Below are positions 1-7,156 of a stretch of 10,935 bases of DNA, in pieces. Each line of letters starts with the position of its first letter. Positions within the stretch are counted from its first letter, which is position 1. This DNA is from Larix sibirica (Eukaryota; Streptophyta; Pinopsida; Pinales; Pinaceae). Position numbers and translations under genes: made by a program. The notes under the pieces were generated by a model that saw nothing but the letters and a program-made list of their open reading frames with translations, was not told the origin of the DNA and did no database searches. The DNA lies in the NCBI GenBank assembly GCA_004151065.3, contig NWUY0303893350.1, positions 1 through 10,935 of the forward strand. Direction: 5' to 3'.

Positions 1-600
1 GTGGGTGGCTCGATTTCCTAGAGGAGAGAGGAGAAGTTGAGAAGAGGAATGAGAGAGAAGGCTAGGTAGTGAAGAGGGTGCATTTCCCTAGGAGAATTCT
101 AGCATCCCTAGGAAGATTCCAACATTAATTAACATCAGCAAGTGGGGCTTGATTCCCAAGGTAGAGAGCACAGTCTGCAGTGAAGTTTTGCATCTGAACA
201 GTGGCTGTTTCGTACTGCAGAAAAAGAGAGGTCTGTACAATGTTGAAGAGAGACATTATAGCTACAACCAACAAAGAAATCGAGACAGCCAAGTGGGCAT
301 GATTTCTGAGGTGAATTTCTGCTGTTGTTTTTGTCTTCTGTCTACACGAACTTCAAGATATTTCTGTTGTATTTATTGCTGTTTGTACAGTCCTGTTATG
401 GCATTGTTGCCAAGGTTGTATGGGTACTGTGACTGAGTATAAGTCCTGTACATTAGTCTGATGTAAATGTTGCTGCTGTACTTTTCATTATTTCCTGAGT
501 AAAGCTAATACAAACTCTCTCCTTCACTGGTTTTCCTCAAGGTGTGGGGTTTTATCCAGGTCCTTTTTGACCAAAATACTGTGTGTTTACCTATGATTAC
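1..600 (+). repeat. possible degraded LTR, no gene
   Basis: No believable gene is seen here; the one open frame of about 95 codons (149-436) has low-complexity Cys/Tyr-rich content and no family match. The stretch starts with a purine-rich block (about 20-62), has two near-identical short motifs built on CCCTAGGA (about 87 and 108), and ends with a segment around 525-590 rich in GGTTTT and TTTATCC. That last texture is common in the U5 end of plant copia LTRs. A weak polyadenylation-like AGTAAAGC lies near 499. The LTR reading is an inference from texture: no TG/CA ends, target duplication or second copy could be placed. Confidence 0.25.
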
Positions 601-870
601 AGTCTGCTGATATATCTTATTCTTCTGCTGAAAATTGTATTTTTGAAGAGTATATCAATCCTAGAATGAATTTATTTGTGCTTGAGTGAAGTATAATGAG
701 GTTGGCTTATTGTTATTGACTGATATCAATGGTTCTCAAAGTGTTTGACGAAAATTCTCTATGGCTGTGTGTAAACAGCAGTTTGAATTTTCCTTGTTTT
801 TTATCAAAAGCAAGACAAATTCCTACCCCAAAACTGTTGAAGCTTCATGCAAGATTTACCAAGGAAGGGT
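541..870. other. AT-rich stretch without a recognised feature
   Basis: This is T-rich, intron-like or intergenic sequence without a long open frame on either strand. Its left edge overlaps the possible LTR end. I see no promoter, repeat or RNA gene in it. Confidence 0.4.
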
Positions 871-879
871 GGCCTTAGC

Positions 880-1250
880 ACACACCTTCAATTTGTAACC
901 CTACCTTATACCCTAGCCTATGCAAGCTAGATTTGTAACCCCTCCTAAGATAGCCAAATCACAAGAAAGATACGAGGCTAAAATATAAATTAAACAAGGA
1001 AATAATTCCCTATTTAATCCACTTGAGCAAATTTACTTTCTTTAGTGGACTAGGTTTTAAGATATTACAATGCCAAATGTTACATGTTACCTCAATATTT
1101 AACCCTCAAGAAAACACAAGAGAAGAAAACCTTTAAACTTCAAAACATTCCAAAAGGATATGTCAATTAGGCTTCATAAGAGAGAGAGAGAGCTCGCAAA
1201 ATCCAACCATGCTAATTGAATGAGAAGGCCAACCCTTATATAGGTTGTAG
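880..1250 (-). repeat. possible LTR or promoter region, minus strand
   Basis: Read on the minus strand, a TATA-like CCTATATAAGG (about 1235-1245) is followed some 50 bases later by a CT-rich run (the AG repeat at 1179-1192), then by T-rich untranslated-type sequence. This order of TATA box, pyrimidine-rich start region and leader is typical of plant LTR U3-R-U5 regions. Two near-copies of ATTTGTAACCC lie at about 890 and 930. No LTR ends, primer-binding site or gag frame could be tied to it, so a solitary or broken LTR is only one reading; an old promoter is another. Confidence 0.25.
1179..1192. repeat. (AG)7 microsatellite
   Basis: Seven perfect AG units. On the minus strand it is a CT run downstream of a TATA-like motif, a placement often seen near plant transcription starts. 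Confidence 0.85.
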
Positions 1251-1440
1251 CTCAATCTCATCTTACAATAAAATATATTAAATTCCTAGATCTAGTCTAG
1301 GGTTGGGTAAACAAATGACAAAAACTCCACTAAAGCTAACAAAGCTCCTAATACAAGCATAAATAAAAGTGGTCAAAGCCACAAGTACCCTATATGAGGT
1401 ACATAAGGTCCATAAGGAGGGTATTCCCACAAACTAAGGC

Positions 1441-1998
1441 ATGATGTTGACAAAAGGTGGCCCGATCAAGCCTCCAAAGTCTATCGCTCCAATAGGAAAA
1501 GCTGTCCATAATGTTAAAAATGGACAAATGCCAACCCTAAATCAAATATCCACCATGTATAGCTCCATAAATAAATAAACGAAGGCATATTCCAATGTCC
1601 TCCATAAGATACACACAACTAACTTCCTCGATACTTCTTTTGTGACATTGTGGTTATGACTAAAGGAAAGCTGTGTAGGCATATGTGTTTGAAGAGACCA
1701 TGACGTCATAAATGGGACGGCCCATCCACATAAAAAGGCTCCATTCTCATTGAACTAGATAAGAACTGGACCCAATAGCACACATGCCCTTCAAAAATGG
1801 ATATGCCAAGGTGGACGATTATTTCTTCAAGTGACCAAGTCAAGAGGAAATGGTTGCGCATGGTAGTAACGTGCACCCTTATGCATGTGATGGCTCAAAT
1901 GGTATGTAGGTGCTCCCACACCAGGTGTGCATCCATATGAGACATCTGAGGCTCCCAGATGAAACTTGTTGATATTTATCAACACCCTGGTCACATTA
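1441..1998. other. gene-poor stretch with palindromes
   Basis: No coding piece was recognised. It holds a perfect 10-base palindrome ATGACGTCAT at 1700-1709, which contains the TGACG/ACGT core bound by plant bZIP factors. It also holds a cluster of inverted repeats at 1917-1990. Whether either functions is unknown; such cores also occur by chance. Confidence 0.45.
1967..1984. repeat. perfect 8-bp inverted repeat
   Basis: TGTTGATA and TATCAACA are separated by two bases. Nearby on the left are CATCTG/CAGATG (1943-1948 and 1956-1961) and an imperfect outer pair CCAGGTGT (1921-1928) with ACACCCTGG (1982-1990), so the roughly 70-base block could fold with two inner hairpins. No transposon or RNA family is recognised. 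Confidence 0.7.
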
Positions 1999-2265
1999 TT
2001 AAAACAGCTCCTTGTAAAACATCATTCCTTGATATATCATGCCATGCCCACAAAGAATAGCAAAGGAGGGGAAGAAATCATGCCCTCCCGGTGCATTGTA
2101 TTCCCTGTTTTGAATCAATGGAGATGTCTGAGATCCATTATCTGATGGAGCAGTAAGAGATGTCCCAGCTCCACCTTCATTATCAGCATGGAATAGTCGT
2201 ATTGCTTCCTTTAGCTGCCAATTGGTTTCCTTCCCATGGAGTAACAGCCGTTGGCAACTGGTGCA
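1999..2265 (-). pseudogene. PUX7: PUX7-like UBX protein, UBA-region fragment
   Basis: An open minus-strand frame of 88 codons, closed by TAA at 1999-2001, carries a segment around 2170-2262 with the pattern W-QLKEAIRLF-(4 residues)-NEGG. In the plant UBX proteins of the PUX7 type, the N-terminal UBA-like helix bundle that binds ubiquitin has W-x-L-x-EAI-x-LF-x3-NEGG. PUX proteins act as adaptors for the CDC48 AAA ATPase in ubiquitin-dependent protein handling. The weaker match upstream (T-S-C-Q-R-L) fits the same region. After NEGG the frame stays open but soon stops resembling the family, there is no start codon, and the frame is preceded by stops, so this is a fragment. The UAS and UBX domains are absent. 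The assignment rests on about 30 residues from memory. Confidence 0.55.
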
Positions 2266-2336
2266 TCACTATCCCACAGTAGCTGCAGATCGCACAACCA
2301 TTGCTAAGTCCGTGTCTCCCATAACTCATTCTGTTT

Positions 2337-2528
2337 TCAGTATGCCAAGAATTGACAACCACTACGAACTCCCTGATTAGACTTTGATGCCAGATGGTGA
2401 ATTAGGCAGTGAATGGTACATGTAACAGTTGTAGAAGAGGGTTCTGCTGAAAATGAACAGTTGTCAATACCAGCAGCTAAAATATCAGTGAGAGGGATGA
2501 TCTCTTCATTAAAACCTGGTGCACGATT
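2337..2528 (-). other. unassigned open continuation after the ABCC piece
   Basis: The minus frame of the ABCC piece stays open for another 63 codons after the homology stops at Lys-Asp. The translation here is not ABC-transporter sequence and I do not recognise it. The homology ends abruptly without a clear GT donor, which suggests a rearrangement junction at about 2528 rather than a normal exon end. Confidence 0.3.
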
Positions 2529-2670
2529 ATCCTTGAGGCATTTCTCAGATACCTGATGGCCAACATGGGCATTGAGTGCACTTAAAGGATCATCAAATAT
2601 ATAAACATCTGCATTAGCATACACAGCCCTGGCAATAGAAACCCCTTTGCTTTTGCCCATCACTAATGTT
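2529..2670 (-). pseudogene. ABCC (MRP-type) transporter exon fragment, NBD1
   Basis: This matches the first nucleotide-binding domain of plant ABCC transporters, vacuolar pumps for glutathione and other conjugates. On the minus strand it starts right after a pyrimidine-rich tract ending in CAG (acceptor at 2671-2673). It opens with N-I-S-D-G-Q-K-Q-R, the ABC signature ISGGQ with one Gly changed to Asp. A one-base insertion in the G run shifts the frame. It then continues [23 protein letters not shown] (split here by commas of context: signature tail, then Walker B hydrophobics and DD, then the D-loop with SALD changed to SALN) and ends at CLKD. Walker A, the Q-loop and all membrane segments are absent. 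The acceptor shows that a genomic, intron-containing copy was the source. The damaged signature, changed D-loop and frameshift mark it as dead. Confidence 0.85.
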
Positions 2671-3150
2671 CTGAATACAGAGCAATGAAATGAATACAGA
2701 ACTTTTCTTTCTTGATACATTTTGACAATACATTTTGTCATCAGGGGCTACATCATTGTGGATGGTGACAGACACTGCAGACTGTTATCGAACTCACATT
2801 TGAAAATGTACAGTGACTGCAACTCCAGCGTTCTGCAATCTCTCCCATCCTGTTTGAACGTAATTTTGAACTGTCAACCTTTGAAAATCCAGCTTTTCCG
2901 TTGTTGCTACGAGAAAGTTCTTGAGGTATGGGTTCTGCTGCTGGCTGCTTGTGAATTGTTCACATCTGACAAACCATTCTCCAAAGCTCAAACAAGGTTC
3001 TCAAAATAATTATGTGTCACTCTTGTTTGTACTGCAAGTTTTGTATGGATTTCATTGAAGTCCTTTGAAGGGATGTCACCTTCAAGATAAAATTGCAATC
3101 CCCCCAGATTCAGCTTTCACCTTGTAGAAATTTAAAGAATTGCCCTTTTA
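2671..3150 (-). other. unassigned stretch between ABCC and kinesin pieces
   Basis: The part next to the ABCC exon reads as intron 3' end on the minus strand. Further up, 2794-2991 is open on the minus strand for 65 codons (a Gln-rich segment, then a run ending in AVTVHFQM) and the opposite strand is also open, so neither is convincing. From about 3060 to 3150 there may be a decayed continuation of the kinesin piece, but it cannot be aligned by eye. Confidence 0.35.
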
Positions 3151-3466
3151 GCTTGCTCCTGCTGTTCCAGTGCTCCCAGAAGCATTTCCGTTTTCAATGA
3201 AATCCTCTATAGTCTCCACATCAAATAATCTGAACTGGCAGGCCCACATGCCCACAATACAGACTTGCTGTTTGCCATCTTCTCTCATGTAAAGCTTCCT
3301 CCTTTCAAAGTTTCACTCAGTAGATCATAAATCTTGCCACCATAAATTTCAAAGAAATTGAAGCACAATTGAAATCCCTGATTTTTGTAAATTTGGTCCT
3401 TTAATCTCAGAATGTCCTGGGACGCCTTCAGTGGCAGGGGCTGCATGGCAAAAGTCTTTCCATGGC
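3151..3466 (-). pseudogene. kinesin-13 motor domain fragment
   Basis: Read on minus, a CAG acceptor (3467-3469) precedes an exon start coding G-H-G-K-T-F-A-M-Q-P-L-P-L-K, the kinesin-13 P-loop region where GSGKT is usual; Ser to His is an unusual change. It continues through QDILRL, FFEIYGGKIYDLLSE, then a frameshift with extra bases, then LYMREDGKQQVCIVG, a second shift, FDVETIEDFIENGNA and finally STGT near switch I, where it stops. The order matches kinesin-13 motors, which depolymerise microtubule ends; plant members affect cell shape and wall patterning. The lack of introns inside about 100 codons is compatible with one long exon. Two or more frameshifts, one from an 8-base tandem duplication at 3241-3256, and loss of the N-x-x-S-S-R-S-H switch make it non-functional. 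Confidence 0.87.
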
Positions 3467-4241
3467 CTGTTGTGTAGAGTCAGTATTCTATCATCCTTGT
3501 CAGCTTCATACTCTGCTACAACAAGGTAACGCAAAAGCATTCATCACCTACAAGAGCCTTTCTGCTGGGTTGTACTTTGCTGAAATGGCCCTGCCCTTTT
3601 GCTGAGCTGCTACAGGAAAAAAAGATATATTGAAGTTCAGAAGATACCCAAAATTTGATGAAACATTTCTCTGCTGGGCCCTTTATGCCCAGAATTATCG
3701 TCAAGGGATGTAATTGCTGCTCTGAGGTCTGAATTAAGGACAAAAACACCACCGCAGGATGTTCTTACTGCTGTTTCATCATTTCATGCCCAGTTTGGAG
3801 TATTCTGTCATTCTCATTCACAGAACCAGCCTAGAACTAGTAACAGAATGCTGCGTATTCCCCCAGGAATGCCCAGAACTGTTCTAGGAGGTCAAACCAT
3901 GCACAAACTGCCCAGAACTGACATCAAATAAGGAAGACCATTGCTGCTACGAGGCTGGAACACGCCCACGTTTGTCAGATTAGTTGCCACAGGAAGCTAG
4001 TTTGTTTAATCCCCTTAAATTCGAATTCTGTGCACGAAGAGAACTGGCATCAGGGACTTGGGCAGAAACCAATTTTCTTCAAGTGAACATCATGCAACAT
4101 AGGTGTTAACACCGTCTATCTTGACCTGCCTTTATACTTGAGCTGAAACCCCAATCTCAGTGAGATGTACAGTTGAGATTTGTCTAAATCACTAATGTAT
4201 AAAAGTGCACTTTATTAGAGTCAACAGCTAAATATAGGACT
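3467..4241. other. unassigned stretch with one open + frame
   Basis: This is upstream sequence of the kinesin piece on minus. It holds no recognised family. The + strand frame 3662-3931 is treated separately. The motif CCCAGAA recurs at several places from about 3678 to 3916. The part 3940-4241 shows nothing beyond AT-rich sequence. Confidence 0.35.
3662..3931 (+). other. 89-codon open frame, no start codon, unrecognised
   Basis: This + frame runs from just after two consecutive in-frame TGA codons to TAA at 3929-3931 without a stop. The translation has a protein-like, amphipathic look: SSRDVIAALRSELRTKTPP, then DVLTAVSSFHAQFG, then a Pro/Arg-rich tail with MLRIPPGMP. No ATG opens it, so if it is coding it is an exon piece with the last codons of a protein. 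I do not recognise the family. It could equally be a chance opening, since 89 codons is only moderately unlikely in AT-rich DNA. Confidence 0.25.
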
Positions 4242-4263
4242 TTCACTTTATTCATAAAGTGAA
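4242..4263. repeat. perfect 10-bp inverted repeat
   Basis: TTCACTTTAT and ATAAAGTGAA flank a two-base loop. A related GTGCACTTTAT lies about 40 bases to the left at 4205-4215. No mobile-element ends are recognised; it could be a MITE relic or a chance AT-rich palindrome. Confidence 0.75.
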
Positions 4264-5148
4264 TTATAAAATAGAATTAACTCGAATTACTTTTGGCACG
4301 TTCACACTGAGCTTGTGTGGAAGTTCCTGTACGAGCTACATTTTTCAACAGGGTGCACCAATCAGCAAGACTCCTAGCCATTAGCACAGGCATCACCATC
4401 CAACACCTCATAGCAAACCATCATAACATCAACATGACCACCAAGAAGCAGCATCTCCAAGCCAAATCACAAGTGTACCCTCTGTCCATCAAAACATCCG
4501 GTGATATGATCCTGCAGGCTTGATCCTTGTGACAAAAAATCACAAGTCTTGTAATGAAAATCAAAGTGCAAGCTTCATGCAATGTGAGGGGTAACCGAAA
4601 GTAAAGGGAAAAGTCTGGAGTCTGGACATATAGTTTTTTCAATATGATCACACAAGATTGAATTTCTCTGCAGATATGTGAATTTTCTAAAAATTCACAC
4701 AAGTCAAATTGTACAGGAAATACAGCCCAATCAGTACCACCTACAGCCATGTGAGTTCAATCCGATTTGTTTATTTACTTTGATTCATGTGTAATGATCA
4801 ATCTAAGATATGCAATAATTCTGTGGCTGAGGATGTTTGATTATGATTATTTCTGTGGATTGGGAATGGAATTGCCTATTTAATTTCCAGAAACAAGGTA
4901 TTCAGGCCTCCTGATATTACAGCTATTTCTATTTATTCAAAGTTATTTTTCATCTTATTCTGGAAGTTGTAAGCTAAATTATTCTGGAAAGCACAAAAGA
5001 TAAACTAGATTTGCTTGGTATTCTAATATATTTTGAGCAGTGGATCTTGCCAGATATTTTGTATTTTTGAGGTCATTGAGCTATTGTTGCTTTAACCTGA
5101 ATTTCTTTTTCATGTATTCTGATTGATTATTGTATTAGAAACATGTAG
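4264..5148. other. non-coding stretch left of the SGR2 exon
   Basis: Both strands show open frames of 68 to 109 codons near 4317-4750, but their translations overlap, resemble no family and lack codon bias, so I treat them as chance. From about 4750 to 5148 the + strand is T-rich and ends in a pyrimidine-rich tract and TAG, which reads as the 3' part of an intron belonging to the SGR2 exon. Confidence 0.45.
4677..4699. repeat. perfect 10-bp inverted repeat
   Basis: TGTGAATTTT and AAAATTCACA flank a three-base loop. CACAAG-plus-AT-rich motifs occur on both sides (about 4651 and 4697). No family is recognised. Confidence 0.75.
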
Positions 5149-5379
5149 AGGGAAGAGGAATATCTTTCTGCCTGGTGGAAAGAGTATGCAGAATGCAGTA
5201 TTGGTCCAAGTGGAAGTGGGAGAAGATCAGTTACCGCAGATGGGATTGAACCAAAATCAAGTGATGTATTGGGGCAGAAGTTATTAGAGTCCGGCTCAGG
5301 TTCAACACCTAGTTCAGACGAGATTTATGTTGATGCTGAAGAAACGGTTGGAGTACCTGTCAAAGGAGGGCTTTATGAG
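5149..5379 (+). CDS. SGR2: SGR2-type DDHD phospholipase, single intact exon (orphan)
   Basis: This is a 231-base exon of 77 uninterrupted codons, phase 0 at both ends, between a TAG acceptor after a T-rich tract and a GAG|GTTTGT donor. It begins R-E-E-E-Y-L-S-A-W-W-K-E-Y-A-E-C-S, passes a Ser/Gly-rich acidic linker, and ends V-G-V-P-V-K-G-G-L-Y-E. These blocks match the N-terminal part of Arabidopsis SHOOT GRAVITROPISM 2, a phospholipase A1-like DDHD protein of the vacuolar membrane needed for gravity sensing. The lipase GxSxG and DDHD regions lie far downstream in the family and are not here. No neighbouring SGR2 exon is seen, and an ATAD3 exon follows 5 kb downstream on the same strand. The exon is therefore probably a captured orphan, although nothing in it is broken. 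A gene with very long introns remains possible. Confidence 0.8.
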
Positions 5380-5544
5380 GTTTGTAGCTTGGCTTATGTT
5401 TGCCAGGACTCTTGAACCTGAAATGTTATGCATAATCTTGTTTGTCATAGAAGAACAAAGCTTTGAGGTCTGCACTGACATGTGGAACTATTTTGTAGCA
5501 TTGTAAATTTTGTGAGTGAATGGGAAGCAAGTACTGAAACTTAC
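5380..5544. other. spacer between convergent exon pieces
   Basis: On + this is the start of the intron after the SGR2 exon; on - it lies past the end of the CHR19 homology, where GTAAGT follows closely and may be a donor (about 5547-5552). No coding content is recognised. Confidence 0.4.
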
Positions 5545-5927
5545 AAAAACACTATTTGCAAGTGAATTTAGCCTTTTGGATAAGCCTGCCCATCCATACC
5601 CATGAAATTGAATGACAGTGAATGAAGGGCACCATTTTTAAAATTCTCTTTCCCAATTCTCTAAAACTGAAGCTGGACAAACAACCAAATGTGGACCTGG
5701 ATCTTTGTCCAAATTTTTAAGTAGAGATAAAAATATGATAGCCTGTACAGTCTTACTGAGTCCCATCTCATCAGCCAAAATAGCTCCTCCAATCCCTTTG
5801 CGATGCAGCAACAGCAGAAAGTTAACTCCAACAAGCTGGTAAGGCTTCAAAATTGGTTGAACCATAGAGCTTTTATAGTTACAGGAAGCATCAATGCCCC
5901 CCTGTGTTGCAATTGTTGCTGCAGTGG
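5545..5927 (-). pseudogene. CHR19: CHR19/ETL1-type SNF2 ATPase fragment
   Basis: This matches the start of the SNF2 ATPase core of CHR19, the plant relative of SMARCAD1/Fun30 chromatin remodellers. On the minus strand, a weakly conserved T-I-A-T-Q-x2-I-D-A-S-C is followed by [18 protein letters not shown], then motif I, then [20 protein letters not shown] with motif Ia. Motif I reads DEMGLSKT instead of DEMGLGKT (Ser codon 5755-5757), which hits the Walker A loop. A TAA at 5638-5640 interrupts ERE-x-x-KW, after which the match resumes (KWCPSFTV, FHG, LNSLA) to about 5545. Motif II (DEAH) and the whole second RecA lobe are missing. No intron interrupts roughly 125 codons. Its upstream end abuts the HEN2 piece directly. 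It is dead as an ATPase. Confidence 0.9.
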
Positions 5928-6430
5928 CATTTGAATATATTCACCAGAAGCCATCCAACGATGGCTGTCCCCATCAAATTTTCTGAGTGCTGTAAAAAAG
6001 AGTCTTTGCTGGCATTTTCAGGCTCATAGCAAACGTTTCTGTAGCAAAGAGGGCTTTTATAAGACCTTTTTGAAAGAGAAGCTCCACCAGCTCCTTAATG
6101 ATGGGAAGAAGACCTCAATGATGTACTGCAATCAGCAATGCCCCTTTTAAGCAATGGGAGCATTAGTTGAAGCGTAGGAAGATTCCCGTCTTCCTCATCG
6201 AGGCATAGTATTGCATTTTGAAAAACATCTTCCACATCTTGTTTCTCTTCCTTAGAATCAAAGTCAAGCTTAGACATGGACATTGCATGTTGTTCGCATT
6301 CATGGTGACTAAAACTGAAACTAATTACTGGCTGAAACTTCCTCTCCATAATCATCTGTTCATCAATCATAATAATACAAATACCATGTCCAACTCCATC
6401 TTTTACCTGCCGTCCAACTCCACCACTCAT
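5928..6430 (-). pseudogene. HEN2: HEN2 (MTR4-like) RNA helicase fragment, circularly permuted
   Basis: This piece comes from the second RecA domain of HEN2, the nucleoplasmic DExH helicase that feeds RNA to the plant exosome. MIMERKF, ECEQHAMSMSKLDF, LPLLKRGIA, VHH (then TGA at 6115-6117 in place of Ser) [34 protein letters not shown]-like LKMPAKT, and [17 protein letters not shown] appear in order. MIMER and DGDSHR favour HEN2 over MTR4. The block that should come next, S-G-R-A-G-R-R-G-K-D-G-R-G-I-C-I-I-M-I-D-E-Q, is instead placed in front (6356-6430, damaged) and joined in frame to MIMERKF at 6355/6356. A 7-base tandem duplication (6126-6139) and other shifts break the frame. No intron lies within about 165 codons. 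It is non-functional. Confidence 0.9.
6388..6422. repeat. 11-bp direct repeat inside the HEN2 piece
   Basis: GTCCAACTCCA occurs at 6388-6398 and again at 6412-6422, 24 bases apart. The extra bases relative to the expected GKDGRGICII coding sequence appear to be a six-base insertion at the left copy that makes a local duplication. Confidence 0.7.
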
Positions 6431-6440
6431 CATCAGAGAT

Positions 6441-6526
6441 TTCATCAAAAGCATGCGCCATTTTAATATTTATTGGTTTTTAGTAGTTTCATGAAAAGCA
6501 TGTGTCATTTTAATATTTATTGGTTT
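6441..6526. repeat. tandem repeat, two 39-bp copies, period 47
   Basis: Copies at 6441-6479 and 6488-6526 agree at 36 of 39 positions by my count; the differences are single bases. The pair lies immediately outside the start of the HEN2 piece, with an 8-base spacer. Confidence 0.88.
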
Positions 6527-7156
6527 GTAACATTGATGAAGCAAAGCTTGTTGCTCCAAATGAACTCCTTCACATACTGACCTTCAAAAAACAATTGTGA
6601 TTGAAATGGCTGCACTAGAGTTGTAACTTTCTTGGTATTGCAACTGAGTGAGATAGGAGCCGAGCTTCTTTGACGATTTGTCGGTGGGCAAGCTGCATTC
6701 AAAGTAACCAGGTGGCAGCTGTAGTGAGAGTAGTGGCGGTGGTGGTAAAAAGGGTCGTTATGCCCATTGATCGTTTCTTAATGATTTGCATCATTCAACT
6801 TCTTTTCCTTTGCTGCTGCTTATCCAATGTTGTTGTGGTTAGAACAATTGGCTACAGCTCCGCCGAGAACCACCAGAGAATCAGAAATTGGCGTCTCTAT
6901 ACAAACTCACAAAGTCGACTTGGTGCCGTTGTCCAATCCAAGAACCACGCTTGGGCCGCCTAGTCTCGATGACTTTTCTAGTTCAAAGTCCCAAATTTCT
7001 CCGTTTCTATACCTCTTCATGCCGTAAATTTAATTCTCCGACTTCTCTTCCATAGTCCGGCAAAGGCAGACGACAAGCCAATGAAGAATGTAAAGAGATG
7101 AGGTGAAGAGTAGAACATGGGAGGCCAAAATACTGCCAAACAAAATAGGCCGTTAA
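6527..7156. other. stretch without a recognised gene
   Basis: There is an open minus frame at 6517-6702 (61 codons, translation with CNTKKVTTLVQPFQSQLFFEG) that looks somewhat protein-like but matches no family I know. On + a frame with ATG at 6760 encodes a hydrophobic run (FLMICIIQLLFLCCCL) like a signal peptide and then a basic tail, ending at 6961-6963. Neither has supporting context. The base composition becomes less AT-rich from about 6840 to 7400, unlike the flanks. Confidence 0.35.

Noticed and set aside
149-436. 95-codon + frame near the left end
   Set aside because: Cys/Tyr-rich, low-complexity translation without a family match, in LTR-like sequence; most likely accidental.
2722-3009. 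95-codon + frame
   Set aside because: Overlaps an open minus frame, has no family match, and reads like chance opening in sequence between two minus-strand fragments.
3516-3752. 78-codon minus frame upstream of the kinesin piece, considered as its preceding exon
   Set aside because: E-C-F near its end vaguely resembles the kinesin-13 HEFCFDAVL segment, but nothing else aligns and an acceptor at 3467 separates the two.
4421-4750. 109-codon minus frame
   Set aside because: Hydrophobic Cys-rich stretches but no recognisable domain, splice context or family; the opposite strand is open too.
5928-6430. Reading the helicase piece as MTR4 instead of HEN2
   Set aside because: MIMERKF, ECEQHAMSMSKLDF and DGDSHR match HEN2 as I recall it; MTR4 differs at these blocks.
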